Assembly (NCBI RefSeq): GCF_008122505.1
Contig: NZ_VSSB01000001.1
Coordinates: 2,216,891-2,280,890, forward strand
Reading direction: 5' to 3'
Length of the DNA: 64,000 bases
Origin: Agromyces mariniharenae
GTDB lineage: Bacteria; Actinomycetota; Actinomycetes; Actinomycetales; Microbacteriaceae
Position numbers and translations under genes: made by a program. Under the pieces are notes generated by a model. It was not told the origin of the DNA and did not search any database. It saw only the letters and a list, made by a program, of their open reading frames with translations. Below, piece after piece: positions 61,807-64,000 of the stretch; the first letter of the stretch is position 1, and each line of letters begins with the position of its first letter.

Positions 61807-64000
61807 TTGATACTGCCGCATTGCTGGCTGACCTGAAGCGGCGAGTGCGCCTGCTCGAAGACGATCTGCGTGCACGCGCTGAGGAGCGGGATGACGCGTG
61901 GGCGCAGGAGTTGCGTGCGGAGTATGACCGGGCGTTCGCGCGTGAGCGGACGGCCCTGTCATGGTCGGAGTGGCGCGACGGTGAGGTCACGCTCGCCTCC
62001 GTGGCATGGATCGTCGCGTGCGTGTTCGTGCGGTTCGCGGAGGACAACGGCTTGCTGGCGGGCGCTCGAGATGAGCGCGGCATCGAGGGGCCGTGGCTGT
62101 CGGGTCCCGGTGTCGCGCGTGATCGTGCAGTGGAGAACCAGACGGCGTTCCACAACGCCGTGCCGACGACGAACAGCCGCGACTGGTTCCACGTCGCCTT
62201 CGGCGTCCTTGCTGACCTGCCCGCGGGCAAGGCGCTACTGGATCGGCGCCACAACCCGGTGTGGTCGGCGCCGATCAGTGGCGCGGCGGCGGATGATCTC
62301 CTGGCCTTCTGGCGGCGGGCCGACCTGAGCGGCGAGGTCATGCACGACTTCACCGACGCGAATCTCGACACGCGGTTCCTCGGCGACCTGTACCAGGACC
62401 TCTCGGACTACGCGAAGAAGACCTACGCGCTGCTGCAGACGCCAGTGTTCGTGGAGGAGTTCATCCTCGACCGTACGTTGACTCCCGCGATCGACGAGTT
62501 CGGGCTTGAGGGGTTGAAGCTGATCGACCCGACGTGTGGGTCGGGTCACTTCCTGCTCGGCGCATTCGCCCGGCTGGATGACGCGTGGCTGGCCCATGCG
62601 CCGGGGCTTGATGCGAGGGCTCGCGTGCAGAAGGCGCTGGACTCGATCCATGGGGTGGACCTGAACCCGTTCGCGGTCGCGATCGCCCGGTTCCGGTTGA
62701 CGGTCGCGGCGCTGCGCGCGTCGGCTGAGCCGACGCTGACGGATGCCCCGGTGTTCGGATTCCACCTCGCGGTCGGTGACTCCCTGCTGCGTTCGGAGGC
62801 GTCGACGCAGAAGCTGTCGATGGGGGACGACGAGGAGGAGTTCACCTACTCGGTCGAAGACGTCAAGGAGTACGCCGGAATCCTCGATCGCGGCCAGTAT
62901 CACGTCGTGGTCGGCAATCCCCCATACATCCAGGTCAAGGACAAGGCCCTGAACCAGCGTTACCGGGAGCTGTTCAAGACCTGCTCCGGCAAGTACGCGC
63001 TCAGCGTGCCGTTTATGGAGCTGTTCTTTGAACTTGCGAAGCGGTCGGACGCCGCCGGTTCGGGTGCTGGCTATGTGGGCAAGATCACGTCGAACTCGTT
63101 CATGAAGCGCGAGTTCGGGAAGAAGGTGATCGAGAAGTTCCTATCAGGTGTAGATCCGTTCAGCCCGGTGGATCTGACCGGAGTGGTCGACACGTCGGGG
63201 GCGTACATTCCTGGGCACGGCACGCCGACCGTGATCCTGTTCGGTCGCCGCCGTCGTCCCGCACTCGACACGGTGCGCGCGGCGCTCGGCGTGCGAGGTG
63301 AGCCGGGGCAGCCGGCGGATCCGGCGTACGGCAAGGTGTGGACCGAGATCGTGGCCCATATTGACGAGCCCGGGTACAACGGAACGTACGTCACGATCAG
63401 TGACCTCAGCAGGGACAAGCTAGCTGCGCATCCATGGTCGCTGTCCGGCGGTGGTGCTGGGGAGCTGAAGGAGCTCCTCGACGATCGTGGCAATCGCACG
63501 CTGAGTCAGATCGCGGATTCGCTGGGGATCACGAGCTTTACCCTCGAGGATGACGTCTTCGTGCGTCCCGACACGGCCTGGCGAACCGCCGGGGTACAGA
63601 TGACACGACCGATGGTGCTTGGTGATCAGCTGCGCGACTGGGCGTTTGGAGGCGATGACAGTGCATTATTCGCCTACGATTCGGCGTTCCGATCGCTTGA
63701 CCTGGAGCGGAGCACTCCCGAGTTTCGCTGCATGTGGCCGTATCGATCGAACTTGTCGAACAACATCATGTTTGGTGGAGTAACAAAGGTGCAGTCGGGG
63801 CTGAAATGGACGGAGTTCGGACGGCTGACTGCCAGCAAGCTCGAAACTCCGCTCTCGATCATTTGGGCAGAGGTGGCGACGCACAATCACTTCGTGTTCG
63901 ACAGGGGCGGGAAGGTCTTCAAGCAGACCGCACCGGTCATCAAGCTGCCAACTGGCGCGACCGATGATGAGCACTATGACCTACTAGGCATCCTCAATTC
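61803..64000 (+). CDS. pglX: BREX type 2 adenine-specific DNA methyltransferase PglX (partial)
   Basis: 732 codons visible from GTG 61803, open to the window edge; full PglX is about 1200 residues. SAM-binding motif LIDPTCGSGHFLLGAF (about 238-253) and catalytic NPPY (Asn372-Tyr375 in VVVGNPPYIQ) define a gamma-class N6-adenine methylase. The N-terminal helical region (LSWSEWRDGEVTLASVAWIV) is typical of BREX-2 PglX. It marks host DNA and is needed for defence. Later BREX-2 genes (pglY, pglZ, brxD, brxHI) are expected beyond the window. Confidence 0.93.
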   Translation, partial: MIDTAALLADLKRRVRLLEDDLRARAEERDDAWAQELRAEYDRAFARERTALSWSEWRDGEVTLASVAWIVACVFVRFAEDNGLLAGARDERGIEGPWLSGPGVARDRAVENQTAFHNAVPTTNSRDWFHVAFGVLADLPAGKALLDRRHNPVWSAPISGAAADDLLAFWRRADLSGEVMHDFTDANLDTRFLGDLYQDLSDYAKKTYALLQTPVFVEEFILDRTLTPAIDEFGLEGLKLIDPTCGSGHFLLGAFARLDDAWLAHAPGLDARARVQKALDSIHGVDLNPFAVAIARFRLTVAALRASAEPTLTDAPVFGFHLAVGDSLLRSEASTQKLSMGDDEEEFTYSVEDVKEYAGILDRGQYHVVVGNPPYIQVKDKALNQRYRELFKTCSGKYALSVPFMELFFELAKRSDAAGSGAGYVGKITSNSFMKREFGKKVIEKFLSGVDPFSPVDLTGVVDTSGAYIPGHGTPTVILFGRRRRPALDTVRAALGVRGEPGQPADPAYGKVWTEIVAHIDEPGYNGTYVTISDLSRDKLAAHPWSLSGGGAGELKELLDDRGNRTLSQIADSLGITSFTLEDDVFVRPDTAWRTAGVQMTRPMVLGDQLRDWAFGGDDSALFAYDSAFRSLDLERSTPEFRCMWPYRSNLSNNIMFGGVTKVQSGLKWTEFGRLTASKLETPLSIIWAEVATHNHFVFDRGGKVFKQTAPVIKLPTGATDDEHYDLLGILN

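Larger units (their letters stand above)
51060..64000. other. Defence island (BREX type 2 and associated genes), continues beyond window
   Basis: From about 51.0 kb GC content drops visibly, the GGATGCCGC word nearly vanishes (one clear copy, 60662), and every recognisable gene is defence-associated. No integrase, tRNA or direct-repeat boundary is visible at the left edge. Gene order: XRE regulator, small membrane protein, DUF3825-like, GmrSD-RAMA, FRG, pglW, pglX. Confidence 0.85.

Overview
The window is high-GC DNA from an actinobacterium. Very high third-position GC, a recurrent GGATGCCGC/GCGGCATCC word, DUF2510 proteins, large LuxR regulators and a BREX type 2 (Pgl) system all point to the Micrococcales, most likely Microbacteriaceae (Agromyces or Microbacterium-like). 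The taxon is an inference, because no rRNA or tRNA gene is visible.

1-8.3 kb is a sugar-utilisation locus. It holds a divergent LacI-family repressor (cut by the window edge), a lipoprotein sugar-binding protein, two CUT1 ABC permeases, a GH127 beta-L-arabinofuranosidase and a secreted GH3 glycosidase. No ATPase is encoded, so one must be supplied from elsewhere. Palindromes with a central CG in front of the GH3 gene, and a related half-site in front of the transporter, suggest LacI-type control. An arabinose-containing plant oligosaccharide is the likely substrate.

8.5-32.3 kb is ordinary accessory chromosome: a GlxA/AraC regulator, a MerR regulator driving an MFS efflux pump, a metallophosphoesterase, a stand-alone GAPDH that shares a 33-nt upstream box with the GlxA regulator, an EamA transporter, a PCD-like/VOC fusion, an SDR epimerase, a nitronate monooxygenase with a tiny zinc-ribbon partner, a DUF4242 protein, two LuxR-type regulators, a flavin monooxygenase, a DHFR-like protein, a glutamine synthetase coupled to an M23 peptidase, and three DUF2510 membrane paralogues.

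32.3-51 kb holds an HD (alarmone hydrolase-like) protein next to a PPK2 polyphosphate kinase, a PPOX flavoprotein, a DUF4442 thioesterase-like protein, a NERD protein, an MFS pump and a two-component system. It also holds two duplicated pairs: two ECF sigma/putative anti-sigma operons with near-identical promoters, and two coiled-coil proteins resembling the cytosolic part of TPM-domain proteins. Four 8-bp tandem-repeat arrays (CGGAACTT/GGGCACTT units) lie between genes here, one beside a remnant of an alpha/beta hydrolase.

51-64 kb is different: lower GC, and the GGATGCCGC word almost disappears. It is a defence island. In order it carries an XRE regulator with a long coiled-coil and membrane-like tail, a small one-helix protein, a DUF3825-like protein, a GmrSD-type (DUF262-DUF1524) nuclease with a C-terminal RAMA domain, an FRG-domain protein, and the start of a BREX type 2 system (pglW, then pglX running off the window). 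A palindromic operator (TTAGTGACTAA core) occurs both at the XRE/small-gene promoter and upstream of the GmrSD gene, so the XRE protein may control this cluster.
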